In this document: positions 8,801 to 16,120 of the stretch, in pieces
How the letters are laid out: each line of letters opens with the position of its first letter
Position numbering within the stretch: position 1 is the stretch's first letter
IMG/VR virus record: IMGVR_UViG_3300008012_000037
Location: 1 to 52,862 of that record
DNA length: 52,862 bases
From: a virus
Strand: one strand, 5' to 3'
Position numbers and translations under genes: made by a program
The notes under the pieces: generated by a model
What the model saw: the letters and a program-made list of their open reading frames with translations, nothing else
Database searches by the model: none
Told to the model about the DNA's origin: nothing

Positions 8801-9257
8801 CGATCAAATAGCATTAACTGAATCGGTAAGAGATTCAATGTTTGATGTTAAGATCAATCCAATCACGTTCTTCTCAGGAGCAGGTATTGTGAACTTTGGT
8901 AACTTGACAAAAACATCATCAAGTTCGGCCTTAGACAGAATAAATGTTGCTAGATTGACTACGTATCTAAGGACACAATTAGATGCTATAGCAAAACCAT
9001 TTATCTTTGAACCAAACGACGAGTTGACAAGAAATGAAATCAGACAAGCAGTCGAGTCGTTCTTGTTAGAACTAGTAGGACAAAGAGCATTATACGATTT
9101 CTTAGTAGTATGTGATGATTCAAACAACACACCTACAAGAATTGACAGAAACGAACTGTATGTGGATATTGCAATTGAACCAGTTAAATCGGTTGAATTT
9201 ATTTACATACCTTTAAGAATAAAAAACACAGGGGAGATAGCAAACTTGGGTAACTAA
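5835..9257 (+). CDS. gp18: gp18-like contractile tail sheath protein, greatly enlarged
   Basis: An 1140-residue tail sheath subunit; T4 gp18 has 659. The N-terminus (MALTSPGVEVSVIDESFYVP) and C-terminus (PFIFEPNDELTRNEIRQAVE, VCDDSNNTPTRIDRNELYVD) are the conserved sheath handshake regions. The middle, roughly residues 120-760, is a large insertion built of repeated low-complexity Ser/Thr-rich units with a recurring pattern DGTYWLDL, PNGSVWFK, ADGTVWYNT, ANDLWIDTSD followed by a hydrophobic strand and Trp. These probably form surface-exposed Ig-like or carbohydrate-binding decorations on the tail (inference). Similar W-modules occur in gp14 and gp15. It is followed by gp19 after 23 nt. Confidence 0.93.
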   Translation: MALTSPGVEVSVIDESFYVPSDAGTTPLLIVTSSKDKLNGAGSGTAAGTTSANANQVYLISSQRELTETFGDPTFYTDASGNPINGYELNEYGLQAAYSFLGIANKAFVMRANIDLSELIGSAVAPSSNPSDGTYWLDLASSVYGIFEWSRTNQAFTTITPKLIISTSDLVGNVSTGAPKTSYGSKGDYAINTTHVTNKMYYKNDSNSWVQLGSSAWHNSHPTIEGTVTSGNITSGHSIVINGTTVTSTGTSRSGFATVINNANIPGVSAAVDATTGKFEIYINGLAYGDSTETNTIRISNNSGTLLTDLGITAGLYKGPEFLQAAHTSRPEWKTADDDRPNGSVWFKTTTPNSGADISVKLYSSATASFGTVDAPFYATNHSAIYNLDPTNGGTSITTGALYTQYNVTEQSVLGQFDTTPALGDFQVMRYEGGETIIASKTTYPSFTANETFKVQETIKNQEALDTAKTVTMVSGDGSTLGDADDFVTAFAAAGFTNLEASVITSGDYKGAIQIKHKLGGEFRMWDVSGTPLADAGFSTATAHSYGTYTANSTTLIDNLYDVPAGDTEDSTTPAAIMASNWKRLSYTASSSSPTNEPADGTVWYNTNLEADIMVHNGTTWKGYKEVYATTDPNGPQFSATEPTTQSDGTPLVANDLWIDTSDLENYPKLYKYDTSATVSSTNTNNGVAVTTTAAKWVLVDNTDQTTEDGIVFADARWHTSADKAADGNSGAGTGSTIKDLLSDSFIDPDAPNPALYPKSILLFNTRRSGYNVKEYKNSYITTTAYPGSGSSGLGNTRFSNESVAGYYPDRWVTKSSNNDNGSGSFGRKAQRKVIVSQLKSEIDTNQAIREDQRGFNVIACPGYPEVMANMINLNTDRNNTAFVIGDTPMRLQGNATAITNWANNSAGATDNGEDGLVSASDYMGVFYPSGRSTDNSGNNIVVPPSHMMLRTFANNDNIGFPWFAPAGTRRGVVDNATAVGYIDAEGEFDQIALTESVRDSMFDVKINPITFFSGAGIVNFGNLTKTSSSSALDRINVARLTTYLRTQLDAIAKPFIFEPNDELTRNEIRQAVESFLLELVGQRALYDFLVVCDDSNNTPTRIDRNELYVDIAIEPVKSVEFIYIPLRIKNTGEIANLGN

Positions 9258-9280
9258 TCCCTGGTAAATAAAGGAGCAAT

Positions 9281-9907
9281 ATGGCAATTTCGACACTTTC
9301 AAAATTTACAGTACCACTAGCAAACGATCAGAGTTCAGCATCACAAGGTTTGTTGATGCCAAAACTTCAGTATAGGTTTAGAGTTGTTCTCGAAAACTTC
9401 GGTGTAACAACACCAAGATCAGAACTTACTAAACAGGTTATAGACGTAACTAGACCAAACTTAACGTTTGAGAACACAACACTAGACGTTTACAACTCTA
9501 GAGTATACATAGCCGGCAAACACACTTGGGAACCTATCACATTGAACCTAAGAGATGATGTGAATAACTCTGTATCTAAATTGTGCGGTGAGCAAATACA
9601 AAAACAATTTGATTTCTTTGAACAGGCAAGTGCCGCTTCTGGTATCGATTACAAATTTACTACAAGAATTGAAGTACTCGACGGTGGAAATGGTGCCTCT
9701 GCTCCGGGTATCTTAGAAACTTTTGAATTATACGGTTCTTATGTTGAAGCAGTCAACTACAACACATTGGCATACAACACATCAGAGCCAGCAACAATAA
9801 CATTAAACATTAGATACGATAACGCAATACAGACACCAACAGGTACAGGTATTGGTTCAGCCGTAACAAGAACTGTTGGAGCACTTTCAACAGGTGGCGG
9901 TATCTAA
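9281..9907 (+). CDS. gp19: gp19-like tail tube protein
   Basis: A 208-residue tail tube subunit (T4 gp19: 163). Recognised by position directly after the sheath gene and by KLQYRFRVVLENFGV, TKQVIDVTRPNLTFENT, AGKHTWEPITLNLRDDVNNS and the ESFELYG-like LETFELYGSYVEAV-NYNTLAYNTSEP strand. It polymerises into the inner tube through which DNA passes. AAGGAG at 9271-9276 lies four nt before ATG, and a TAAATA box (9265-9270) just precedes it. A good intrinsic terminator follows 24 nt after the stop. Confidence 0.9.
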   Translation: MAISTLSKFTVPLANDQSSASQGLLMPKLQYRFRVVLENFGVTTPRSELTKQVIDVTRPNLTFENTTLDVYNSRVYIAGKHTWEPITLNLRDDVNNSVSKLCGEQIQKQFDFFEQASAASGIDYKFTTRIEVLDGGNGASAPGILETFELYGSYVEAVNYNTLAYNTSEPATITLNIRYDNAIQTPTGTGIGSAVTRTVGALSTGGGI

Positions 9908-9930
9908 CTTTCGTAAGCAATTATAAAGTA

Positions 9931-9960
9931 AAAAGAGCGCCTTTAACGGCGCTTTTTTTA
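9931..9960 (+). terminator. Rho-independent terminator after gp18-gp19
   Basis: The stem AGCGCC / GGCGCT (9936-9941 and 9948-9953) has a 6-nt loop and is followed by T7. The preceding A-run makes it usable on both strands. It is the only clear intrinsic terminator I see in the window, fitting separation of the abundant sheath/tube mRNA from the next unit. Confidence 0.88.
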
Positions 9961-9964
9961 TGAC

Positions 9965-9972
9965 CATAAATA
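9965..9972 (+). promoter_or_regulatory. Late promoter CATAAATA
   Basis: Ends 8 nt before ATG 9980, predicting a 2-nt leader for the gene following the terminator. Confidence 0.7.
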
Positions 9973-9979
9973 TACAAGT

Positions 9980-11392
9980 ATGCCTAGTATTAACAATTTT
10001 TTGAACGGTTTTTCAAACGGTTTTCCAGGAATGAAGGATTACCAACACGCCTCGAGACTCTATCTCGACGATAACTATAAACTTTTACCAAAACAAAAAT
10101 TCCTTTTCCATGTTGTTTTTGATATTGATGACGACACATTCACAAAAGCATTTAACACAAGCCAAAAACTCGAGTTGAATATGCTTGTCAAAAATATAGA
10201 TCTACCAAAATATAATTTTAATTTAGAAGAGAAACAACAGTACAATAAAAAAACTTATGTTAGCACCAGAATGAGTTACGAACCAATTAATATAAATTTC
10301 CATGATGACCATGCAGATACTGTTAATGCCTTTTGGAAAGCATACTACGAATACAACATTGTTGATTCAGTGACAGTTGCCAGCACAGGTTTGAGAAGTT
10401 CAACTAAAGATACCTTATATGACGCCAAAGGAAAACTTACACGGACTCAATTCGGAATGGATGGAAAACAAAGAAACAAAAAACCCTTACTTAGAAGTAT
10501 GCAGATTTTTGTATTACACAAACAAAGATTTACAAGTTTCACATTGATAAATCCTAGGATAGCAAGTTTTAGTCATGATAGCCTAGACCAAGCCGAAGGG
10601 GGTGGTGTGATGTCAAACGCCATGCAGATATTCTACGAAACAGTTTTATATTCCGCAGGCAAAATTGTAAAAGGCGCACAACCCACTGGATTCGCAACGA
10701 TTCATTACGATCAAGAACCATCGCCGCTGTCAGCACTTGGAGGAGGCACCACATCTATTTTTGGTCCAGGTGGTATTGTTGACGGTATAGGATCGGTTAT
10801 CGGAGACATAAGAACAGGAAATGTGGGACTAGGCACCATAATCAAAGGTATTAATACATACAACAACGCCAAAAAAATAAAAGCCAAAGAAGCAGTAAAA
10901 GAAGAACTTAAAGGCATTGTTAAAGAGGGCGTAATTAATGTTGGAAAACAGGCAGGAACAATAACCAATCCTGTAGGAAATTTCTCAATCGGAAATGCCT
11001 CAGCACAGGCAGTGGCAATAGGTGCCGCGGCGGCAACTGCTTATGGAATGATAGATAAAAACAAAAACAAATCTCGTACCCCCATAATACAAAATTCTCA
11101 AATTGACCTATCACAGAATCTTTCTCCAAGCGAAAGTTTCAATGTTGTAGTGGCAAACGAAGCAATAAAAGATCAAGTTGCGGCAGGTATATACTACAAA
11201 CTAATTGGTAGCAGGCAAGGACTCACAGTGGCAGAAAGCGATTTGAATTATGCTAACCTAACTACCCAACAAAAAGAAGTATACAGGAGTAGAGCAACAA
11301 GTGATATTACAAAATTAGTCACCGAAGGTTATATCAAAATTAATCGAGATAATCTCGATGTAACCATAGTAACAGAAAAGGCAAACATATAA
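9980..11392 (+). CDS. Tail-tube-like baseplate/tail protein (gp48/gp54-type candidate)
   Basis: A 470-residue protein. The first ~240 residues look like a tail-tube-fold protein: KFLFHVVFDIDDDTFTKAFN, LNMLVKNIDLPKYNFNLEEK, SYEPININFHDDHADTVNAF. In T4 the tube fold is shared by gp19 and the baseplate tube initiators gp48 and gp54, so one of these roles is plausible; the exact one is not certain. The remainder is Gly/Ala-rich (GGGTTSIFGPGGIVDGIG, AQAVAIGAAAATAYGM) and may be membrane-active or a tape-measure-like extension. It is followed by an overlapping gene (ATAATGAATG junction at 11392). Confidence 0.6.
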   Translation: MPSINNFLNGFSNGFPGMKDYQHASRLYLDDNYKLLPKQKFLFHVVFDIDDDTFTKAFNTSQKLELNMLVKNIDLPKYNFNLEEKQQYNKKTYVSTRMSYEPININFHDDHADTVNAFWKAYYEYNIVDSVTVASTGLRSSTKDTLYDAKGKLTRTQFGMDGKQRNKKPLLRSMQIFVLHKQRFTSFTLINPRIASFSHDSLDQAEGGGVMSNAMQIFYETVLYSAGKIVKGAQPTGFATIHYDQEPSPLSALGGGTTSIFGPGGIVDGIGSVIGDIRTGNVGLGTIIKGINTYNNAKKIKAKEAVKEELKGIVKEGVINVGKQAGTITNPVGNFSIGNASAQAVAIGAAAATAYGMIDKNKNKSRTPIIQNSQIDLSQNLSPSESFNVVVANEAIKDQVAAGIYYKLIGSRQGLTVAESDLNYANLTTQQKEVYRSRATSDITKLVTEGYIKINRDNLDVTIVTEKANI

Positions 11393-11769
11393 TGAATGAA
11401 TTTTACACAAACCTTCCTCAAAAAAATAAAGACACTTTTCAAAAAACTATAGAAAGATTGAAAACAAAAAATTATGTAGAAAACTTTCAGTTCAATCAAA
11501 ACGATTACGATGCGGCTATCGCCTTCTTTGTTAAAAGAGGATTTGATAGGCAACCGGCCGAAGAGACCGCATATGTTATTTTACAGCAGGCCAAAATAGA
11601 TAATGTATCCTCGCAAGAAATACTAGACATACTGACTAAAGCGTCACCTGTTGTCTTAAGTGAACTAGTCACTGTCATTTTAAATGCCAACAGATACAAA
11701 ACAAGTAGATTAGGAGTGAGAAATCAAAGGACCACTGATTCATTTGTTTCAAGAAATGTTGTTGAATAA
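11392..11769 (+). CDS. Conserved late protein of unknown function
   Basis: A 125-residue, mostly helical protein (MNEFYTNLPQKNKDTFQKTI). It overlaps the upstream gene by one base and the downstream gp4 gene by one base, so all three are translationally coupled in a tail/head completion operon. KRGFDRQPAEETAYVILQQA and EILDILTKASPVVLSELVTV look like helical bundles. I recall similar small proteins between tail and head-completion genes in cyanophages but no assigned role. Likely a virion or assembly protein. Confidence 0.7.
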   Translation: MNEFYTNLPQKNKDTFQKTIERLKTKNYVENFQFNQNDYDAAIAFFVKRGFDRQPAEETAYVILQQAKIDNVSSQEILDILTKASPVVLSELVTVILNANRYKTSRLGVRNQRTTDSFVSRNVVE

Positions 11770-12203
11770 TGAAATTTGCCAGAGGAAAATTCACACCAAA
11801 AAATCCTGCGAAATATGTAGGCACTAAGACTCCAACCTATAGATCAAGTTGGGAACATTCTTTTATGAGACTATGCGATGAGCACCCAAACGTTTACCAA
11901 TGGGCATCAGAGTCTATCAAAATACCTTACAGACATCCGTTTACCGGAAAGTACACAATTTATGTGCCTGATTTTTTTCTTGTCTACGTCGACAAAGATG
12001 GAAAAAAACACGCCGAAATGATTGAAGTAAAACCGATGAATCAAACAACAATGGAAAAAGCAGGAAAGAGCATGGCAAAGAAAAAACAAGTAGTGATAAA
12101 TCAGGCAAAATGGTCTTCTGCTTCTGCCTACGCCAAACAAAGAAGAATTGGATTCAGAGTTGTTTCAGAAGAACAACTATTTCATCAAGGTACACGTAAG
12201 TAA
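11769..12203 (+). CDS. gp4: gp4-like head completion protein
   Basis: A 144-residue protein with the gp4 (gp50/65) signature: KYVGTKTPTYRSSWEHSFMR, YPYRHPFTGK-like IPYRHPFTGKYTIYVPDFFL, then EMIEVKP. The layout E...PD...E-x-K is the PD-(D/E)xK nuclease core, here within SWEHSF, YVPDF and IEVKP. In T4 gp4 acts with gp13/gp14 to finish filled heads and probably trims DNA ends. It overlaps the preceding gene by one base. Confidence 0.9.
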   Translation: MKFARGKFTPKNPAKYVGTKTPTYRSSWEHSFMRLCDEHPNVYQWASESIKIPYRHPFTGKYTIYVPDFFLVYVDKDGKKHAEMIEVKPMNQTTMEKAGKSMAKKKQVVINQAKWSSASAYAKQRRIGFRVVSEEQLFHQGTRK

Positions 12204-12206
12204 ATA
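12201..12206 (+). promoter_or_regulatory. TAAATA box for gp16
   Basis: GTAAATA ends 7 nt before ATG 12213 and overlaps the gp4 stop codon; predicted leader 1 nt. Confidence 0.6.
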
Positions 12207-12212
12207 GATAGC

Positions 12213-12737
12213 ATGACAAAAAAACTAGAAGACATATTAAATTTACCAAATGTAAAACAAGCGTTTAATCAAGTTGACAAAAAAGAACAGGCAAGATCTA
12301 ACAAAGACAAAACTCGCGAAGTCGGCAACAACGTAGACCCAAAGACAGCGGCCGCACTAAAAGCCACTTACGCCGAATTTGACAAAATTGAAAAAGCACT
12401 GCCACAGGTCAAGGGACTGGGAGAATTGTCCGATCTAGAACTAGACAAACTGGCTGTTGAAGCAGAAGAAAGTTATAAAAATTTAATGGACCTAGGGATG
12501 AACGTAGATTCACGTTACTCAGGACGTATTTTCGAGGTCGCATCCACAATGTTAAGAAATGCCATTGATGCCAAAAACAATAAAATAAGCAACAAACTTA
12601 AGATGGTAGAATTACAACTTAAAAAAATGAAATTAGACAAAGACGGCGCTGATGACGGTGTTGGAGCAGTAGAATCTGAGGGTGTTGTCATAAGCGACCG
12701 TAACGAATTAATGAAGAAACTAATGAAAAAAGACTAA
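12213..12737 (+). CDS. gp16: gp16-like small terminase subunit
   Basis: A 174-residue protein. The segment ESYKNLMDLGMNVDSRYSGR followed by IFEVASTMLRNAIDAKNNKI and a Lys-rich helix resembles the central oligomerisation helices of T4 gp16 ([20 protein letters not shown]). gp16 recognises concatemeric DNA and regulates the gp17 motor. The flanks are charged and low in complexity. It lies three genes upstream of gp17, with two internal virion-type genes and usg between. Confidence 0.78.
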   Translation: MTKKLEDILNLPNVKQAFNQVDKKEQARSNKDKTREVGNNVDPKTAAALKATYAEFDKIEKALPQVKGLGELSDLELDKLAVEAEESYKNLMDLGMNVDSRYSGRIFEVASTMLRNAIDAKNNKISNKLKMVELQLKKMKLDKDGADDGVGAVESEGVVISDRNELMKKLMKKD

Positions 12738-12740
12738 ATA
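12735..12740 (+). promoter_or_regulatory. TAAATA box for the 12749 gene
   Basis: CTAAATA overlaps the gp16 stop and ends 9 nt before ATG 12749; predicted leader 3 nt. Confidence 0.6.
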
Positions 12741-12748
12741 CATCTAAT

Positions 12749-13363
12749 ATGAGCACGTTTACACAATATCTATCTGAATCGGCTAAACAATACGACTATA
12801 AAATCAAAGTCGCGGGCGAAATTGATAAAGATTTTGCTAATAAACTGGAAACAGCAATGGGAAAATTTGATCTTGCCAAACTGTCCGCAGGAAAAAGTTA
12901 TCCGATACAGGAAACTCCGTTAGATTTCCCTCAGTTAAAAAACGTTGAAGTAACGATATTTGACGCTACAACAAATTATCCAGCATCGGTTTTTGAGATG
13001 ACAGAATATCTTGCTAATTATTTGAATCTTGCTAGAAATCAAATCGTAGTAAGAAAACCAGGTGAGCCTACAGAGCAATACCAGGCAGATATGAAAGTTG
13101 AAAAAGATAAAAACGAATTTGCATCAGTGTTACAAGATATAGAATACAAAGATGCTCCAAAACTTAATGCAGAAGATGTGTACGGTGACAAGGCAAATCA
13201 AAGTCTTTTGAAAGAATTATTGAAATCAAGAAAAGAAATCACTCACGCAGAAGAAGATGCCAAAAACAAAGATGAAAAAAAATTACAGGACAGAGAAGAA
13301 AAACCTTCGCACAGTCCTTTGTCAAAATCGACTAACCCACACCCAGACCCAAAAAGGAAATAA
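12749..13363 (+). CDS. Prohead-core/internal virion-type protein, unknown
   Basis: A 204-residue protein (MSTFTQYLSESAKQYDYKIK). An N-terminal alpha/beta part with VAGEIDKDFANKLETAMGKF and LKNVEVTIFDATTNYPASVF is followed by a strongly charged, Lys/Glu-rich tail ending HPDPKRK. I recall similar KYDYKIK-type proteins in marine phages described as internal or structural. The neighbourhood (terminase subunits, another charged Lys-rich protein) supports a head-interior or scaffold role. No enzymatic motif is visible. Confidence 0.65.
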   Translation: MSTFTQYLSESAKQYDYKIKVAGEIDKDFANKLETAMGKFDLAKLSAGKSYPIQETPLDFPQLKNVEVTIFDATTNYPASVFEMTEYLANYLNLARNQIVVRKPGEPTEQYQADMKVEKDKNEFASVLQDIEYKDAPKLNAEDVYGDKANQSLLKELLKSRKEITHAEEDAKNKDEKKLQDREEKPSHSPLSKSTNPHPDPKRK

Positions 13364-13366
13364 GCC

Positions 13367-14197
13367 ATGGAAATGATCGACGTATTAAAAAAATTACAGG
13401 AAATAGCAGAAACTAAACCAGAACTCGTGAAAGATGCTGTAGAGAATGTTCAAAGAACTAATCCAGCAAAAGTAGACGAAGGTGCATTGAAACAACAGAT
13501 GCATGGCGATGCCGAAAATATGTCTAAAGAAGAGTTTGTTAAAAAATACGGTCAGGGTTCTGAAGAATTTTGGGATAACATAAATGGAGTCGAAGAGTCA
13601 AAGTCTAAGCCAGACTTTCTTGACATGGACAAAGATGGTGACAAAAAAGAACCTATGAAAAAGGCAATCAAGGACAAAGAAGCAAAAAAAGAATCAGTAA
13701 ATGAATCAATAACTATCGCGACAGATTCCCCAGAAGAAGCAGGAATGATGATGCAGATACTAAAGTTGGCCGGTGTACAACCAGTTGATGCGAAAATGAT
13801 AGGGGCAGAAGAACAACCTGCCGAAGAAGAATACGCAAACGAACCCGATGAAAAAACTCAATCAGTAGACGACCTTGTCAATCTACATTCGGGTGGATTA
13901 AACAGACAAAAAATTCAAATCAAAAAAGGTCATCCAGGTGACAACGAACTAGCGGCAGAAGATCTTGCCGACAGTTTAAGAAAACAATATAGTGAATTCA
14001 AGACGAACTACGAAAAAGCAGTTACCGAAGCAAAGGCCATAGCAGAAAAAAAGTTGACCAAAGCAGAAAAAGAAAAAAAAGAAAAAGTAGTGAAAGGTAT
14101 CAAAAAAAATATGCCTGACATGAAAAAAAGATACGGCAAAAGAGCAAAAGAAGTTGCCTACGCTACAGCAACAAAAATCGCCAAGAAAAAAGCATAA
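13367..14197 (+). CDS. Lys/Glu-rich internal virion or scaffold-type protein
   Basis: A 276-residue, highly charged protein. Features are FLDMDKDGDKKEPMKKAIKD (an EF-hand-like acidic run), NEPDEKTQSVDDLVNLHSGG, and a basic C-terminus PDMKKRYGKRAKEVAYATAT. The last motif (RYGKR..VAYATATK) recurs, as I recall, at the C-termini of marine phage internal proteins, where it may bind DNA or be a maturation signal. ATG 13367 is 4 nt after the previous stop, so the genes are coupled. Function inferred only from composition and neighbours. Confidence 0.65.
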   Translation: MEMIDVLKKLQEIAETKPELVKDAVENVQRTNPAKVDEGALKQQMHGDAENMSKEEFVKKYGQGSEEFWDNINGVEESKSKPDFLDMDKDGDKKEPMKKAIKDKEAKKESVNESITIATDSPEEAGMMMQILKLAGVQPVDAKMIGAEEQPAEEEYANEPDEKTQSVDDLVNLHSGGLNRQKIQIKKGHPGDNELAAEDLADSLRKQYSEFKTNYEKAVTEAKAIAEKKLTKAEKEKKEKVVKGIKKNMPDMKKRYGKRAKEVAYATATKIAKKKA

Positions 14198-14220
14198 GTT
14201 TAAGCCTACACTAATCTACC

Positions 14221-14227
14221 ATAAGTA
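14221..14227 (+). promoter_or_regulatory. Variant late box ATAAGTA for usg
   Basis: CATAAGTA ends 6 nt before ATG 14233, predicting a leader of zero. The A-to-G change also occurs in the box before 49709. Confidence 0.5.
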
Positions 14228-14232
14228 TTTTT

Positions 14233-14496
14233 ATGAAATACTTTGGGCAGTATAACAAAGGTTTACGTTACACATCGGTAAAAGTAATTTACTCTATGCC
14301 AGATTACACCAATGTTCTAAATGAATTTTGGTGGCAGACTCTTGACATTCCACCAAAATATCCGAGAGCAAAGAAATTTATAAACTACTGGAACGATTAC
14401 ATAGAAGGGATCATAAGGCATCTTGAGATAGGACACAAAGACAGTTTTGGCCCAATGAAATGGACCAACTGCACTAATTGGTTTGACTTAAAATAA
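14233..14496 (+). CDS. usg: Usg-family protein
   Basis: An 87-residue protein with the Usg pattern Y-x-MPDY-x4-L-x2-F-x-WQ-x2-D-x-PP-x-YPR, read as IYSMPDYTNVLNEFWWQTLD and PPKYPRAKKFINYWNDYIEG, then HLEIGHKD. Usg is a small protein of unknown biochemical role known from alphaproteobacteria, where it is often found near trpF/trpB. Finding it in a phage points to an alphaproteobacterial host (inference). It is placed between internal virion genes and the large terminase under its own variant late box, so it is probably made late. The family assignment is from memory of the motif and is fairly secure. Confidence 0.75.
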   Translation: MKYFGQYNKGLRYTSVKVIYSMPDYTNVLNEFWWQTLDIPPKYPRAKKFINYWNDYIEGIIRHLEIGHKDSFGPMKWTNCTNWFDLK

Positions 14497-14500
14497 GTCT

Positions 14501-14506
14501 TAAATA
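14501..14506 (+). promoter_or_regulatory. TTAAATA box for gp17
   Basis: TTAAATA ends 6 nt before ATG 14512, predicting a zero-length leader. Confidence 0.65.
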
Positions 14507-14511
14507 CTGTT

Positions 14512-16107
14512 ATGGCATACGTAAGTTTAGATTCGGATCAGATAAAAAAAGCCAACAAGAAACATCGTTACACAAAAGATCAAGTGTTGATGTTGGAAAA
14601 ATGTATGGACCTGAAAACTGGCCCTTTGTACTTTATGAAAAATTTTATAAAGATACAACACCCCACTAAAGGATCAATGCCTTTCGAGCCATATCCTTAC
14701 CAAGAAAGATTAATCGAGTCATACAACAACCATAGATTCTCTATTGCTATGTTACCTAGGCAGACAGGCAAAACAACCTGTGCCGCGGGTTATCTTATAT
14801 GGTATGCTATGTTTAAACCAGATTCACAGATATTGATTGCCGCACACAAATATCAAGGAGCAAGTGATATAATGTCTAGGGTTAGATACGGTTATGAAAT
14901 GTTGCCAAGTTGGATCAAAGCAGGTGTTAACCAATACAACAGAAACTCTATCGAATTTGACAATGGCTCAAAGATAATGGCAACAACTACTACCGAAAAC
15001 ACAGGACGGGGTATGTCCTTGACAATGATATATTGTGATGAGTTCGCATTCGTTCAACCGCCTGAGAAGGCTGTAGAATTTTGGACTTCACTATCTCCAA
15101 CATTGAGTACAGGTGGTAAATGTTTGATCACGTCAACACCAAACTCAGATGAAGACCAATTTGCCTTGATCTGGAAAGAAGCACTCAAAAGATACGACGA
15201 ATTCGGCAATGACAATGTTGTAGGCACGAACGGTTTTTATGGCATGAAAGCACACTGGTCAGAACACCCGGATCGAGACGAAGCATGGGCAAAAGCAGAA
15301 AGGTCTAGAATAGGCGAAGAAAGATTTAGAAGAGAGCATGAATGTGAATTCTTGATTTATGATGAAACTCTAATTAACAGTGTTAGATTAGTTGAACTAG
15401 AAGGCATAGATCCTGTATGGACACAAGGACAGGTACGTTGGTATTCAAAACCAAAACCTAAGCATACCTATATGGTAGCACTAGATCCGTCTTTGGGTAC
15501 TGGGGGTGATTACGCCGCGATACAAGTGATAGAACTTCCAACATTCAAACAAGTGGCAGAATGGCATCATAATCTGACCCCAGCAAATCAACAGATAAGA
15601 ATTCTTCAAAGTATCAATCAACACATATATGACTCGATCATGGAACAAGATTCGACAGCCACACCTCAGATATTTTATTCGATGGAAAACAACACTCTAG
15701 GAGAGGCGGCATTGATGAGAGTCATGGATATAGGTGAAGAAAACATAATGGGACAATTCTTATCAGAACCTATAAGGAAAGGCCACCGAAGAAAATTCAG
15801 GAGAGGATTTAACACAACCGCTAAACACAAAATTGATGCGTGTGCAAAATTCAAAGAATTGGTAGAAAACAACAAGTTAGAACTAAATTCTAAAGCATTG
15901 ATTTCTGAACTAAAAACTTTTGTAGCAACAGGTGTATCATACCAAGCAAAACCCGGAGAACACGACGACCTTGTGTCGTCAATGCTGTTGGCAACCAGGA
16001 TGATGAAAGTTCTGGCAGATTTTGATCCCAAAGTATTCGAGCAATGGACCAACAGAACTACGGAATGGACCACTCCTATGCCTATTTTTGCTAACCTGGG
16101 TGTTTAA
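14512..16107 (+). CDS. gp17: gp17-like large terminase subunit
   Basis: A 531-residue DNA-packaging motor. The N-terminal ATPase has Walker A LPRQTGKTT (residues 81-89) and Walker B MIYCDEFAF (172-180, D176 E177), with a coupling motif LITSTP (205-210). The C-terminal RNase-H-like nuclease begins at VALDPSLGTGGDYAAI (catalytic D325) and continues to the EHDDLVSSMLLA motif near residue 490. Length is close to T4 gp17 (610) and cyanophage versions (~550). It docks on the portal and cuts and pumps DNA with gp16. Confidence 0.96.
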   Translation: MAYVSLDSDQIKKANKKHRYTKDQVLMLEKCMDLKTGPLYFMKNFIKIQHPTKGSMPFEPYPYQERLIESYNNHRFSIAMLPRQTGKTTCAAGYLIWYAMFKPDSQILIAAHKYQGASDIMSRVRYGYEMLPSWIKAGVNQYNRNSIEFDNGSKIMATTTTENTGRGMSLTMIYCDEFAFVQPPEKAVEFWTSLSPTLSTGGKCLITSTPNSDEDQFALIWKEALKRYDEFGNDNVVGTNGFYGMKAHWSEHPDRDEAWAKAERSRIGEERFRREHECEFLIYDETLINSVRLVELEGIDPVWTQGQVRWYSKPKPKHTYMVALDPSLGTGGDYAAIQVIELPTFKQVAEWHHNLTPANQQIRILQSINQHIYDSIMEQDSTATPQIFYSMENNTLGEAALMRVMDIGEENIMGQFLSEPIRKGHRRKFRRGFNTTAKHKIDACAKFKELVENNKLELNSKALISELKTFVATGVSYQAKPGEHDDLVSSMLLATRMMKVLADFDPKVFEQWTNRTTEWTTPMPIFANLGV

Positions 16108-16108
16108 C

Positions 16109-16114
16109 TAAATA
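16109..16114 (+). promoter_or_regulatory. TAAATA box for the 16121 gene
   Basis: CTAAATA overlaps the gp17 stop and ends 7 nt before ATG 16121; predicted leader 1 nt. Confidence 0.65.
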
Positions 16115-16120
16115 CGCTAT

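Noticed and set aside
5835-9257. Two fused genes or a frameshift in the oversized sheath gene
   Set aside because: A single uninterrupted frame keeps sheath-like ends, and the middle is repetitive, so an insertion is more likely than fusion.
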